The notes under the pieces were generated by a model. That model saw nothing but the letters and a program-made list of their open reading frames with translations. It had not been told where the DNA came from and ran no database searches. Source: Acidobacteriota bacterium (GTDB lineage Bacteria; Acidobacteriota; Terriglobia; Terriglobales; Acidobacteriaceae). From it: 64,000 bases of DNA. Each line of letters begins with the position of its first letter. Positions within the stretch are counted from its first letter, which is position 1. The stretch covers positions 1 through 64,000 of the forward strand of contig JAJYVF010000026.1 in the NCBI GenBank assembly GCA_021792135.1, read 5' to 3'. Shown here piece after piece: positions 51,835 to 60,130 of the stretch. A program made the position numbers and the translations under genes.

Positions 51835-52362
51835 ATGGATATGATTCGATATGGTTTGCGGCGGTATTGCCTTGTTCTGAGCCTGCTGCTCGCGCTGCCC
51901 TGCGCCGTGCTCGCGCAGCAGGCGTCAACCTCGATCCTTCACGCACCCCAGGCCACGAAGCTGCTTCCCGACTCGGTTTTCTTTGCCGGCAAGTCCGCCA
52001 GCACGCAGTTGCGCAACTCCGCGGGACTCCGCTTCGCCGATGGCCAGTACACGCTCGCCGTCCTGGTGGACACCTCCGGTTACTCCACCGGTGTTCAGGA
52101 AAAATATCAGGGGTATCTGCTCAGCGAAGTGCCGCTGGAGATCGAGGGCCACGCTCTTCCGGCCGGCGCCTACGGCGTGGGATTTGTTGGAAGCAGCTTC
52201 CACGTCATGGATATCGGGTCGCATGACCTGTTCCTTGCCGCGGCCAGGCACGACGAGCAGATGCGGCGCCCGGTTCCCCTGCAAATCCTGCCCGGGGCGG
52301 CAGCCTCTGAGTACCGCCTCTGTTTCGGGCGCAACTGTGTCAGTTTGCGGAGAGGACGCTGA
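51835..52362 (+). CDS. Hypothetical secreted protein
   Basis: The 175-residue product has a clear signal peptide (residues about 1-28, ending CAVLAQQ). The beta-rich mature domain contains FFAGKSASTQLRNSAGLRFADGQYTLAVLVDTSG and two C-terminal cysteines (LCFGRNCVSL) that could form a disulfide. I do not recognise a family. GAGG lies seven bases before the ATG, and a TATACT at 51802-51807 could be a -10 but lacks a good -35. Confidence 0.7.
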   Translation: MDMIRYGLRRYCLVLSLLLALPCAVLAQQASTSILHAPQATKLLPDSVFFAGKSASTQLRNSAGLRFADGQYTLAVLVDTSGYSTGVQEKYQGYLLSEVPLEIEGHALPAGAYGVGFVGSSFHVMDIGSHDLFLAAARHDEQMRRPVPLQILPGAAASEYRLCFGRNCVSLRRGR

Positions 52363-52526
52363 GTATCGAAGGCTGCAGTAACAATTTCGGCCCCAGACTC
52401 ATCTAACGGACAGCAGGGTCCCGATCGACGGTTCCCTGCAGGCGGCATCGAAGCCGGGGCGGGATTTTGTTCCTGCTCTTCGCAGGACTTCCCCGGGCTC
52501 GCTCGGTTGCCATGCGAAAGGATCGT

Positions 52527-53480
52527 ATGAGAAAGACATTGTCCGTCGTGACGGGTGTCGTGGCAGGCCTGCTGGCCGCCGCTCCCCTGGCTCTGGCCCA
52601 GCACGAAATCGAAGGCACGGGCCAGGCCATCGTCACCGTGCTGCCCAAAAACAACAAGCAGCAGACCGCTCAGGTTTCGGAGCAGACCCTGAAAGTCCAG
52701 GTGGACGGAAAGAACGCGAAGATCAGTAACTGGGTGCCTCTGGGCAGCCAGCAGACCGGCGTGGAACTGGTGTTGCTGATCGATGGAGGCGCGCGGGCCA
52801 CTCTGGGCCGGGAGTGGGATGACATCACCCACTTCGTCCAGAACCTTCCGCCCAACGTGAAAGTCACGCTGGCTTATATGGAGAACGGCGGCGCCGAGCT
52901 CACCGGGCCGCTGACCGCCGATCATGCCAAAGCCGCCCAGGAACTGCACCTGCCCATGGCCGTTCCGGGCTACAGTGCGAGCCCGTATTTCTGCCTGTCC
53001 TCGCTGGCGAGGCACTGGCCTTCCAATGCTCCCAACGTCCGCCGCGAAGTCATCATGATCACCGACGGTGTGGATTATTACGAGCTGCACTACGACCCGG
53101 AAGACCCCTACGTGCACGCGGCCATGCTGGACTCAGTCCGCGCCGGGCTCCTCGTTTATTCCATCTACTGGAAGAGCAACGGGCCCCTCGACCGCACCTG
53201 GTATGAAACCGATGCCGGACAGAACCTGCTGATGGAGATCACCCAGGATACCGGCGGCTATTCATACTGGATCGGCATGGGCAATCCCGTCACCCTCGCT
53301 CCCTACTTCGACGACTTTGACCGCCGGCTCAAAAACCAATATGAGCTGGACATCGCCGGACCTCTGCATGGCAAGTCGGAGGTCGAGACCCTGAAGGTGA
53401 AGTGCAGCGATTCGAAGGTAAAAGCGACCGCCCCACAGCGGGTCTCGGTCGTTCTGCCGGGAGGCAATGCGCCCGCGTAG
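52527..53480 (+). CDS. Secreted VWA-like protein with degenerate metal site
   Basis: From the ATG at 52527 (AAGGA upstream) the 317-residue product has a signal peptide (residues 1-23, ending LALAQ) and a von Willebrand A-like fold. The first strand reads VELVLLIDGGARATLG, so the expected DxSxS metal motif is replaced by DGGAR, while a later strand VIMITDGVDYYE is retained. The C-terminal part (NQYELDIAGPLHGKSEVETLKVKC) resembles the tail of the tandem VWFA proteins at 12.5-14.8 kb. It probably keeps a structural or binding role without metal-dependent adhesion. Confidence 0.75.
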   Translation: MRKTLSVVTGVVAGLLAAAPLALAQHEIEGTGQAIVTVLPKNNKQQTAQVSEQTLKVQVDGKNAKISNWVPLGSQQTGVELVLLIDGGARATLGREWDDITHFVQNLPPNVKVTLAYMENGGAELTGPLTADHAKAAQELHLPMAVPGYSASPYFCLSSLARHWPSNAPNVRREVIMITDGVDYYELHYDPEDPYVHAAMLDSVRAGLLVYSIYWKSNGPLDRTWYETDAGQNLLMEITQDTGGYSYWIGMGNPVTLAPYFDDFDRRLKNQYELDIAGPLHGKSEVETLKVKCSDSKVKATAPQRVSVVLPGGNAPA

Positions 53481-53507
53481 CGGTTACAGAAAGGGCTGGT
53501 AAGGAAG

Positions 53508-53537
53508 AAGGGCGCATGCCGAAGCGGATGCGCCCTT
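53508..53537. terminator. Probable bidirectional terminator between the VWA gene and uppS
   Basis: AAGGGCGCAT (53508-53517) and ATGCGCCCTT (53528-53537) form a perfect 10-bp stem with a 10-base loop, in the 65 bases between two convergent genes. Short pyrimidine runs follow on either strand (TTTC in the plus direction, TTCTTCCTT in the minus), so it could end both transcripts. Confidence 0.65.
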
Positions 53538-53545
53538 TCGTTGGC

Positions 53546-54382
53546 TCAGCGGCCGGCGACCAGCTGATTGGCGGGCAGACTGGCGACGTCGTCCGACTCC
53601 GTGCCGTCGCTGAGGCCGCCGTAGCGGCGTTCGCGCCGCTGATAATCCTCGATGGCCTCGAGCAGGTGGATGCCCCGGAAGTCCGGCCACAGGCGGCCCG
53701 TCACGTAGATCTCCGTGTACGCAATCTGCCAGAGCAGGAAGTTCGAGACGCGCATTTCCCCGGAGGTGCGGATCAGCAGATCCGGGTCGGGCATATGCGC
53801 GGTGTACAGGTGCCGGTGGATATCCGATTCGTCGATGTCGTCCGGGCGCAGCCCCGTCCGCTGGGTTTCCGCGCACAGCGACCGGAAGGCGTCCACCAGC
53901 TCGGAGCGCGCGCCGTAGTTCAGCGCCAGCGTCAGCGTGGTGCCGGTATTGAGGCGGGTCGCTTCCGCCGCCCACTGCATCCGCTCCCGCACCTCGACCG
54001 GCAGATCTTCCGTGCGCCCGATGTAGCGGATGCGGACGTTGTTGTCGTTCATGCGCTGGACGTTATTGGACAGATAGGTCCGCAGCAGCCGCATCAGGAA
54101 GTTGACTTCCGTTTTGGGGCGCCGCAGATTGTTCTCCAGCGAGAACGCATAGAGGGTGAGCCATGGCAGCCCGATCCGCGACGCGGTCTCGACCACATAC
54201 TGCACGGCTTCGGCGCCCTGCTGGTGTCCGAAGAAGCGCTTCAGGCTGCGCTTGCCGGCCCAGCGGCCGTTTCCGTCCATGATGATGGCCACGTGGTGGG
54301 GCAGGCGCTCGGGGTCGAGACGACGATAGACGGCTGCCTCGTCGGCGGGCAGTTCATGCACTCGGCTGGAATTCAGCGACAA
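53546..54382 (-). CDS. uppS: Isoprenyl transferase (undecaprenyl diphosphate synthase)
   Basis: UppS builds the C55 lipid carrier for peptidoglycan and other polymers from farnesyl diphosphate and isopentenyl diphosphate. The 278-residue product has MDGNGRWA with catalytic D36, FSLENNLRRPKTEVNFLM, and the substrate-binding RTSGEMRVSNFLLWQIAYTEIY segment. The start is a TTG at 54382 with AAAGGA just upstream. The N-terminal 30 residues and C-terminal Ser/Asp-rich tail are longer than in E. coli. Confidence 0.94.
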   Translation of the reverse strand: MSLNSSRVHELPADEAAVYRRLDPERLPHHVAIIMDGNGRWAGKRSLKRFFGHQQGAEAVQYVVETASRIGLPWLTLYAFSLENNLRRPKTEVNFLMRLLRTYLSNNVQRMNDNNVRIRYIGRTEDLPVEVRERMQWAAEATRLNTGTTLTLALNYGARSELVDAFRSLCAETQRTGLRPDDIDESDIHRHLYTAHMPDPDLLIRTSGEMRVSNFLLWQIAYTEIYVTGRLWPDFRGIHLLEAIEDYQRRERRYGGLSDGTESDDVASLPANQLVAGR

Positions 54383-54515
54383 CGGTTCCTTTCCCGCGGA
54401 CCCTGGTAGGGACGGTCGGAGAACACTGAAAGGGCATCGTGATCACCGCAACGTAACTGCGGGGCACCAGCGTGCGCCGTGCCGCGGAAGCCTGGAAGCA
54501 GTTCCCCTTTGCCGA

Positions 54516-54521
54516 ATTATA
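54516..54521 (-). promoter_or_regulatory. Candidate -10 element upstream of uppS
   Basis: The minus strand reads TATAAT, a perfect -10 hexamer, about 130 bases upstream of the uppS start. It is the only such sequence in this GC-rich gap between the XRE gene and uppS. The sequence 16-18 bases further upstream (CGTACG region) is a poor -35. Confidence 0.35.
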
Positions 54522-54591
54522 CAGAGGCGTACCGGCACCGTACGAGACACACCCGCGAAGCTTCACAACCACAGATGCTGGTGGCCGGAAG

Positions 54592-55128
54592 CTAGACTGG
54601 CCGGCGCCGACCGGAGGCCATTTCCCGAACCTGATTCAGGAACATCGAGCGCTGGAAGGCATCCAGCTGGGTCAGCAGGGGCGCAATTTCGGCCAGAAAC
54701 GGATCAGCCATCAGCACGGCCGCCTCGCGCGCGCGGCGGCTCCGCCCATCGCGCAGCAGATCGCAAACGTCGATTCCCAGAGCATGGGCCAGACGCTCCA
54801 GCGACGACAGCGTGGGCACAGCCTTGCCGTTTTCAATCTTCGAGATGTAGGTGCGCGGCACCTGCATGCGTCCTGCCAGCTGCCTCTGGCTCAGGCACCG
54901 GTCCCGGCGGGCATCCCGGACGGCGCGCGCCACGTCAATACCTTCGTTGTCCTCCGCCGTCTGCGGATGGGACGCAACCACCTGCGGCGCCAGGGACTCC
55001 GGTTCATCGTTTTCGAGGGGCTTGTGGCAACGCCTGCACAGGGAATTCGACGTGCGGAACTGCACCAGACTACAGAAGTCGCAACGTAATACCTCGCGTG
55101 CCTCAACGGTTGCTAAGGTAGTTGCCAT
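54592..55128 (-). CDS. XRE-family regulator with N-terminal zinc ribbon
   Basis: From the ATG at 55128 (in-frame ATG at 55185 less likely) the 178-residue protein has a CxxC...CxxC zinc ribbon (LRCDFC and SLCRRCH, about residues 15-34), an acidic linker, and a helix-turn-helix of Cro/CI type (about 70-125: LSQRQLAGRMQVPRTYISKIENGKAVPTLSSLERLAHALGI). A C-terminal helical region follows, probably for dimerisation. The XRE core is unmistakable; the target is unknown. It is divergent from the HD-domain gene. Confidence 0.85.
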   Translation of the reverse strand: MATTLATVEAREVLRCDFCSLVQFRTSNSLCRRCHKPLENDEPESLAPQVVASHPQTAEDNEGIDVARAVRDARRDRCLSQRQLAGRMQVPRTYISKIENGKAVPTLSSLERLAHALGIDVCDLLRDGRSRRAREAAVLMADPFLAEIAPLLTQLDAFQRSMFLNQVREMASGRRRPV

Positions 55129-55298
55129 AGATTGTGCGGATAGCCAGAGCAAGCGATCCGGGGCGGACAACTCCGGAGAAGCCATCCGCCTGGAAAATAC
55201 TTTCAGGGGAAGGTATCCTCCTTGTCAAGTGAAAACGGTGAGTCTCTCGCGAAAAAACCTGGAAATGCCAGGAAAAACCGAAAAGGAATCCTGATTCG

Positions 55299-55922
55299 AT
55301 GGCTGCGAATTCCCGCTGGACCCGCGAGCGCGCCTGGACCCTGCTGAACGAACACACGCAGTCGGCCAGTCTGCTGAAGCATGCTCTGGCCGTGGAGAGT
55401 TGTGTGCGCGCCTATGCCGAGCGCGAAGCCGGGGCGCTGCAACTCTCCTCCGAGGAGCGCACCGGCCTCCTCGAAATCTGGTCGGCCACCGCCCTCCTGC
55501 ACGACTTCGATTATGAGCAGCATCCCTCGCTCGACGAGCATCCCTTCGTTGGCGTCGGCATTCTGGAAGAACAGGGCTGGCCGCACGAAATCCGCACCGC
55601 CATTCTGGGCCATGCGGAATATTCCGGTATCCCGCGCGAGTCGGCTCTGGCGAAGGCGCTCTTTGCCTGCGACGAGCTGGCCGGATTCCTCACCGCCTGC
55701 GCGCTGGTGAAGCCGACGAAGTCGATTCACGAAGTGGATGTAACCAGCGTGAAGAAGAAGATGAAAGACAAAGCCTTTGCGCGCGCCGTCAATCGCGGCG
55801 ACATCGTGAAGGGCGCCGAGGAACTGGGCGTTCCCCTCGACGAACACATTGCCGTCTGCATCGAGGCCATGCGCCGCGATGCCGAGGCCCTCGGACTGCA
55901 GGGCACCTGCGCACAGGCCTGA
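55299..55922 (+). CDS. HD-domain hydrolase
   Basis: The 207-residue protein is a single HD phosphohydrolase domain: His in SLLKHALAVESCVRAYA near residue 28, then the His-Asp pair in ATALLHDFDYEQHP near 68, and a third His in AILGHAEYSGIP. This suggests a metal-dependent nucleotide or phosphate-ester hydrolase. Substrate unknown. It lies 83 bases upstream of the acyl-CoA ligase gene on the same strand. An AAAGGAATCC sequence precedes the ATG. Confidence 0.8.
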   Translation: MAANSRWTRERAWTLLNEHTQSASLLKHALAVESCVRAYAEREAGALQLSSEERTGLLEIWSATALLHDFDYEQHPSLDEHPFVGVGILEEQGWPHEIRTAILGHAEYSGIPRESALAKALFACDELAGFLTACALVKPTKSIHEVDVTSVKKKMKDKAFARAVNRGDIVKGAEELGVPLDEHIAVCIEAMRRDAEALGLQGTCAQA

Positions 55923-56005
55923 GAGCTACCATCGGCTCCTGCGCACAGGTGAGAGAGCCTCCGGCTACTTGCGTGCTGCTCCCCGCTCGGATAGAGTGAT
56001 CGCGC

Positions 56006-57814
56006 GTGCTCCAGCTACGAACCCTCAACGACATTTTCTTCGCACTGGCCGACAGCGGACGCGAACGGGCGATGCTCGCCGAGGACGGTTCCGGCCAGTG
56101 GCGAGCCATCTCCTCCGAGCAGGTATATCAGCGGGTGCGTGCGGTAGCGCAGGCTCTGCGCTCCTGGGGCATCGGCAAAGGCGACCGCGTCGCCATTCTT
56201 GCCGAGAACCGCTGGGAATGGGCGGTCGCCGACTTTGCCTGCCTCGCCATCGGCGCCGTCGATGTTCCCATCTACCCCACGCTGCTCGCCGAGCAGATCG
56301 CTCCCCTGCTCGAGGACTCCGGGGCGCGGGCCATCTTCATTTCCACGCCTGCCCAGTTCGAGAAGATCCGTGGGATTGCCCCAAACACTCCCATCGAGCG
56401 GCTGGTGGTGATGGATGATTTGCCCCAGGATCCTCATCACGCAGAGTCCCCCGCGGTTGTTCTGTTTTCGTCGCTCATCCGCGATGCCGATGCGCGGGGC
56501 GCGGCGCGCGATCCCGATCTCGATGATGCCGCCCGCGCAGTGCGGCCGGAGGATCTGGCCACGCTCATCTACACCTCCGGCACAACTGGCGACCCCAAGG
56601 GCGTGATGCTCACCCACGGCAACATCGCCAGCAACGTCAACTACTCAACAGCGGAGTTCGGATTTCAGCCGACCGACTCCTGTATTTCGTTCCTGCCGCT
56701 GTCACACATTACGGCGCGCCATCTCGATTACGCGCTCTACGCGCAGAACGTCACCGTCGCCTTCTGCCCGGCCTTCGACCGGTTGCCCCAGTCGCTCACC
56801 GCCATCCGGCCGACCATCCTCGTCGCGGTGCCGCGCGTCTTCGAGAAGGTCCGCCAGGTAGCCGAACAGCGCGCCGCCGAATCGGCTATCAAGCAGCGCC
56901 TCTTTTCCTGGGCGCTCAGGGCGGGCAGACCCCACCGGCATCATGTCGCGGCTGGAAGGCGCCCGAGGTCGATCCAGTGGAAGCTGGCCGACGCTCTGGT
57001 CTACAAGAGACTGCGCGAGGGCTTTGGCGGCCGCGTACGCTACTTCATCGCCGGAGGCGCCCCGCTGGGCCTGGACACGGCGGAGTGGTTTGCGACCGCG
57101 GGTATTCGCATCCTCGAGGGCTATGGCCTGACGGAAACCTCGCCGGTACTGGCCATCAACACGCCCGGCGCGAACCGCATGGGCTCCGTCGGCCGCCCGC
57201 TGCCCAACATCGAATGTCGCATCGCCGAGGATGGCGAGTTGCTGGTGCGCGGCCCCAATGTCTTTCCCGGCTACTGGAAGAACCGCAGCGACGGGCAGGA
57301 CTTCGACGCCGAAGGCTGGTTTCACACCGGCGACATCGGCGAAATCGACGCGGACGGCTTCCTGCATATCACCGACCGCAAGAAAGAGCTGCTGAAGACT
57401 TCCGGTGGAAAGCTGATCGCACCGCAGCCGATTGAGAACAAGCTGAAGGCGAACCTGCTTATCGCCAACGCGGCTCTGGTCGGCGACCGGCACAAGTTCG
57501 CCTCGGCGCTGGTCGCCCCCAACTTCCCGGCCCTGGAATCCTGGGCACGCGAGCATGGAACTGAAGCGGCAAACCGCACCGAACTGATCGAGAATCTTCG
57601 GGTTCGCGCGGAGTACCAGACCATCGTCGACCGCGTGAATGCCACGCTCGCGAATTTTGAAACCATCAAGCGGTTCCGTCTGGTTCCCGACGACTGGACG
57701 CTCGAGTCCGGCGAGCTGACGCCGAGTATGAAGCTGCGGCGGCGCGTCATCACGCACAAGTATGCCCGCGAGATTGCCGAGCTTTACGCCGACGAGTCGG
57801 TTGCGCACCGTTAG
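56006..57814 (+). CDS. Long-chain acyl-CoA synthetase (AMP-forming)
   Basis: The 602-residue adenylate-forming enzyme activates fatty acids to acyl-CoA. Motifs are YTSGTTGDPKGVMLTHGN near residue 190, the adenine-binding GYGLTETSPV near 373, and TGDIGEIDADGFLHITDRKKELLKTSGGK near 450, with the C-terminal catalytic Lys region (LTPSMKLRRR). It resembles the FadD15/long-chain group. The start is a GTG at 56006, with only a weak AGAGTGA before it. The hemQ gene follows after 51 bases. Confidence 0.9.
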   Translation: MLQLRTLNDIFFALADSGRERAMLAEDGSGQWRAISSEQVYQRVRAVAQALRSWGIGKGDRVAILAENRWEWAVADFACLAIGAVDVPIYPTLLAEQIAPLLEDSGARAIFISTPAQFEKIRGIAPNTPIERLVVMDDLPQDPHHAESPAVVLFSSLIRDADARGAARDPDLDDAARAVRPEDLATLIYTSGTTGDPKGVMLTHGNIASNVNYSTAEFGFQPTDSCISFLPLSHITARHLDYALYAQNVTVAFCPAFDRLPQSLTAIRPTILVAVPRVFEKVRQVAEQRAAESAIKQRLFSWALRAGRPHRHHVAAGRRPRSIQWKLADALVYKRLREGFGGRVRYFIAGGAPLGLDTAEWFATAGIRILEGYGLTETSPVLAINTPGANRMGSVGRPLPNIECRIAEDGELLVRGPNVFPGYWKNRSDGQDFDAEGWFHTGDIGEIDADGFLHITDRKKELLKTSGGKLIAPQPIENKLKANLLIANAALVGDRHKFASALVAPNFPALESWAREHGTEAANRTELIENLRVRAEYQTIVDRVNATLANFETIKRFRLVPDDWTLESGELTPSMKLRRRVITHKYAREIAELYADESVAHR

Positions 57815-57865
57815 CCGATCCCGGAGCCTCTCGTAAAATACCAGGTGTGTTCCGAGGAGGATTCT

Positions 57866-58705
57866 TTGCCTGAGCTACCCCCGTTTCCGCTCACGCTTGA
57901 CGGCTCCAGCCTGCTGCACCAGATGTTCCGCTTCGAGTGGAGCGCGTGGCGGCGTCTCGATCCTGCCGGCCGGGACCGCGCCGTGGCGGAAGTCTCGTCG
58001 CTGCTCGCTCCCATGGAGCGCGGCAGCAGCGAAGGTCATCCCAGCCAGTCCGCCGTCTACGCGCAGCTCGGCCATAAGGGCGACCTGATGCTCGTCCACT
58101 ACCGCGACACCATCGATCAGCTCGCTGAGGTCGAGCGCGGCCTCGCCCGCACAGAGTTCGGCACCTTCCTGCTGCCGACCCACTCTTATCTCTCGATTGT
58201 CGAACTGGGCCTCTACGAATCCTCTTCGAAGCTGTACGCGCAGCTCGCGTCCGAAGGGGTCGAGCCTTACTCCGATGCCTGGGAGAAGCGTGTCGAAGAG
58301 ACCGTCGCCCGCCAGTCCGCCGCCATGTCCGCGCGCCTCTACCCCGCCATCCCTGCGGCGAAGTACCTCTGCTTCTATCCCATGGATAAGCGCCGCGGCG
58401 AACACGTCAACTGGTACTCGGCGCCGATGCCGGATCGCGCGCGCATGATGCAGGACCACGGCCTGATCGGCCGCCGCTTTGCGGGCACTGTGAAGCAGAT
58501 CATCTCCGGCTCCATCGGCCTCGATGACTGGGAGTGGGGCGTCGACCTCCACGCCGACGATCCCGGCGTCTTCAAAAAGCTCATCTACGAAATGCGTTTC
58601 GACGAGGCCAGCGCGTTGTACGGCCTCTTCGGCGCGTTCTACGTCGGCGTGCGGCTGCCGGTCAGCAGGCTGGGCGAGTGGCTCGGCGTCGACGGGACCA
58701 GGTGA
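57866..58705 (+). CDS. hemQ: Coproheme decarboxylase (chlorite-dismutase family, HemQ)
   Basis: HemQ oxidatively decarboxylates coproheme III to heme b in the coproporphyrin-dependent pathway. The 279-residue product shows the family signature YPMDKRRGEHVNWYSAPMPDRARMM with the catalytic Tyr, followed by HGLIGRRFAGTVKQIISGSIGLDDWEWGVDLHADD and KLIYEMRFDEASA. I choose the TTG at 57866 because GAGGAGG lies five bases upstream. Its stop overlaps the GTG of hpnA, so heme and hopanoid genes are translationally coupled here. Confidence 0.9.
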   Translation: MPELPPFPLTLDGSSLLHQMFRFEWSAWRRLDPAGRDRAVAEVSSLLAPMERGSSEGHPSQSAVYAQLGHKGDLMLVHYRDTIDQLAEVERGLARTEFGTFLLPTHSYLSIVELGLYESSSKLYAQLASEGVEPYSDAWEKRVEETVARQSAAMSARLYPAIPAAKYLCFYPMDKRRGEHVNWYSAPMPDRARMMQDHGLIGRRFAGTVKQIISGSIGLDDWEWGVDLHADDPGVFKKLIYEMRFDEASALYGLFGAFYVGVRLPVSRLGEWLGVDGTR

Positions 58706-59703
58706 GAGTCTTTGTCACCGGCGCTACCGGATTCGTCGGCGGCCATGTTGCCCGCGAGCTGGCCTCGCGCGGCGCGGACCTGCGTCTGCTGACGCGCCGC
58801 ACCAGCAATCCCGCCAACCTGGAGGGACTGCGCGGCGAAACCGTCACCGGCGATCTGCTCGAACCGGAAGGCCTGCGTTCGGCGATTCGCGGCTGCGATG
58901 CCCTGATGCACGTTGCCGCCGATTACCGCCTGTGGGTGCGCGATCCGGATACGATGTACCGCTCCAACGTCGAGGGCACGCGGGCACTGCTGCGCATCGC
59001 GCGCGAGGAAGGCGTGCGGCGATTCGTCTACACTTCCAGCGTCGCAACCATGGGCTTCCGTTCCGACGGCACCATCGTCGATGAGGACACGCCGGTCACG
59101 CTCGCCGACATGGTCGGCCACTACAAACGTTCCAAATTCATGGCCGAGCAGGTCGCGCTGGAAGCCGCCCGCGCCGGGCAGTCCGTCATCGTCCTCAACC
59201 CGACAACCCCCATCGGTCCCGGCGATCTGAAACCCACCCCCACAGGCCGCATCATCGTCGACTTTCTCAACCGCAAATTCCCTGCCTACGTCGATACCGG
59301 CCTGAACCTCGTGGACGTCACTGAAGTCGCACGCACGCACGCCGATGCTCTCAATGAAGACGTCGGCCGCCCGGGCGAGCGATACATCCTCGGCGGCGAG
59401 AATCTCACGCTGAAACAGATTCTCGACAAGATGTCCTCCATCACCGGCCTGCCGTCGCCCTCCATGCAGGTTCCCCATTCCGTGGCCATGATCTTCGCCT
59501 TTTTCGACGAGACCCTCGCCGGCAAGATCCGCGGCAAAGAGCCCCGCGCCACCGTCGAGGCCGTGCGCATGGGAAAGAAGAAGATGTTTGCGTCTTCAGC
59601 CAAAGCAGAACATGAGCTGGGTTTTCGCGTCGTCCCGGTTTACAAGGCTCTGCGCACCGCCATTGACTGGTTTCGCGGGCGCGGCTATGCGCCTCAGACG
59701 TGA
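58702..59703 (+). CDS. hpnA: Hopanoid-associated sugar epimerase HpnA
   Basis: HpnA is an extended short-chain dehydrogenase of unknown substrate found in hopanoid loci. The 333-residue protein begins MRVFVTGATGFVGGHVARELASRG (NAD-binding GxxGxxG) and has the catalytic YKRSK (YxxxK) near residue 143 after VYTSSVATMG. NPTTPIGPGDLKPTPTGRIIVDFLNRKFPAYVDTGLNLVDV is typical of HpnA. The GTG start at 58702 overlaps the hemQ stop (GTGA). The next hopanoid gene is 427 bases on. Confidence 0.92.
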   Translation: MRVFVTGATGFVGGHVARELASRGADLRLLTRRTSNPANLEGLRGETVTGDLLEPEGLRSAIRGCDALMHVAADYRLWVRDPDTMYRSNVEGTRALLRIAREEGVRRFVYTSSVATMGFRSDGTIVDEDTPVTLADMVGHYKRSKFMAEQVALEAARAGQSVIVLNPTTPIGPGDLKPTPTGRIIVDFLNRKFPAYVDTGLNLVDVTEVARTHADALNEDVGRPGERYILGGENLTLKQILDKMSSITGLPSPSMQVPHSVAMIFAFFDETLAGKIRGKEPRATVEAVRMGKKKMFASSAKAEHELGFRVVPVYKALRTAIDWFRGRGYAPQT

Positions 59704-59849
59704 CTCGCTTGCACTCTGCCGGCTACATGTGGCTTGGCGTTACGGTCACTAACATGTCGTGAACTCGCCGCACACAGCGGCCTGGCAACGCGACAGCAAA
59801 ACAGAGACCGCAGCCCGGCCTCAACAGCAACCCACTACCCACCCAACCT

Positions 59850-60104
59850 TCAATCGCACCCCACCGCAAACCTCAGGGCCTCGCAAATTTCCCGCATCCG
59901 CGCTGAGCTGAGCTGCGCCACCCCGCCTTCCCGGTTCGCTCTGCCGAAGGGTGACAACACATTGTGAAGGTTCACCGCGAACGGCTCCTTCAAGCCATCT
60001 TCTTCGCTCAGGACCACCTCCGAAGGCACGCCGCGAACGGTCGACGTGATGGGCGCCACGGTGACGGCAGTGTATTCCACATTCATTTTCCCCGGCTCCC
60101 TCAT
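59850..60104 (-). pseudogene. 5'-truncated mazF/pemK toxin remnant
   Basis: The frame (ATG at 60104, or 60086) encodes TAVTVAPITSTVRGVPSEVV, SEEDGLKEPFAVNLHNVL and RMREICEALRFAVGCD. This corresponds to the second beta-strand onward of MazF-type endoribonucleases of the VAPITST subfamily. The N-terminal strand and loop with the RPVL-type motif (about 25-30 residues) are missing, and hpnG begins on the other strand at 60131. No antitoxin frame is adjacent. The remnant is antisense between hpnA and hpnG in a 427-base gap that holds nothing else I can recognise. Confidence 0.7.
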
Positions 60105-60130
60105 GGCTTGATGCCCTAAAGTAATTCCAG

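Noticed and set aside
55258-55272. Short dyad CCTGG-N5-CCAGG upstream of the HD gene as an XRE operator
   Set aside because: Arms of five bases are expected by chance in a sequence of this length, and nothing ties it to the divergent regulator.
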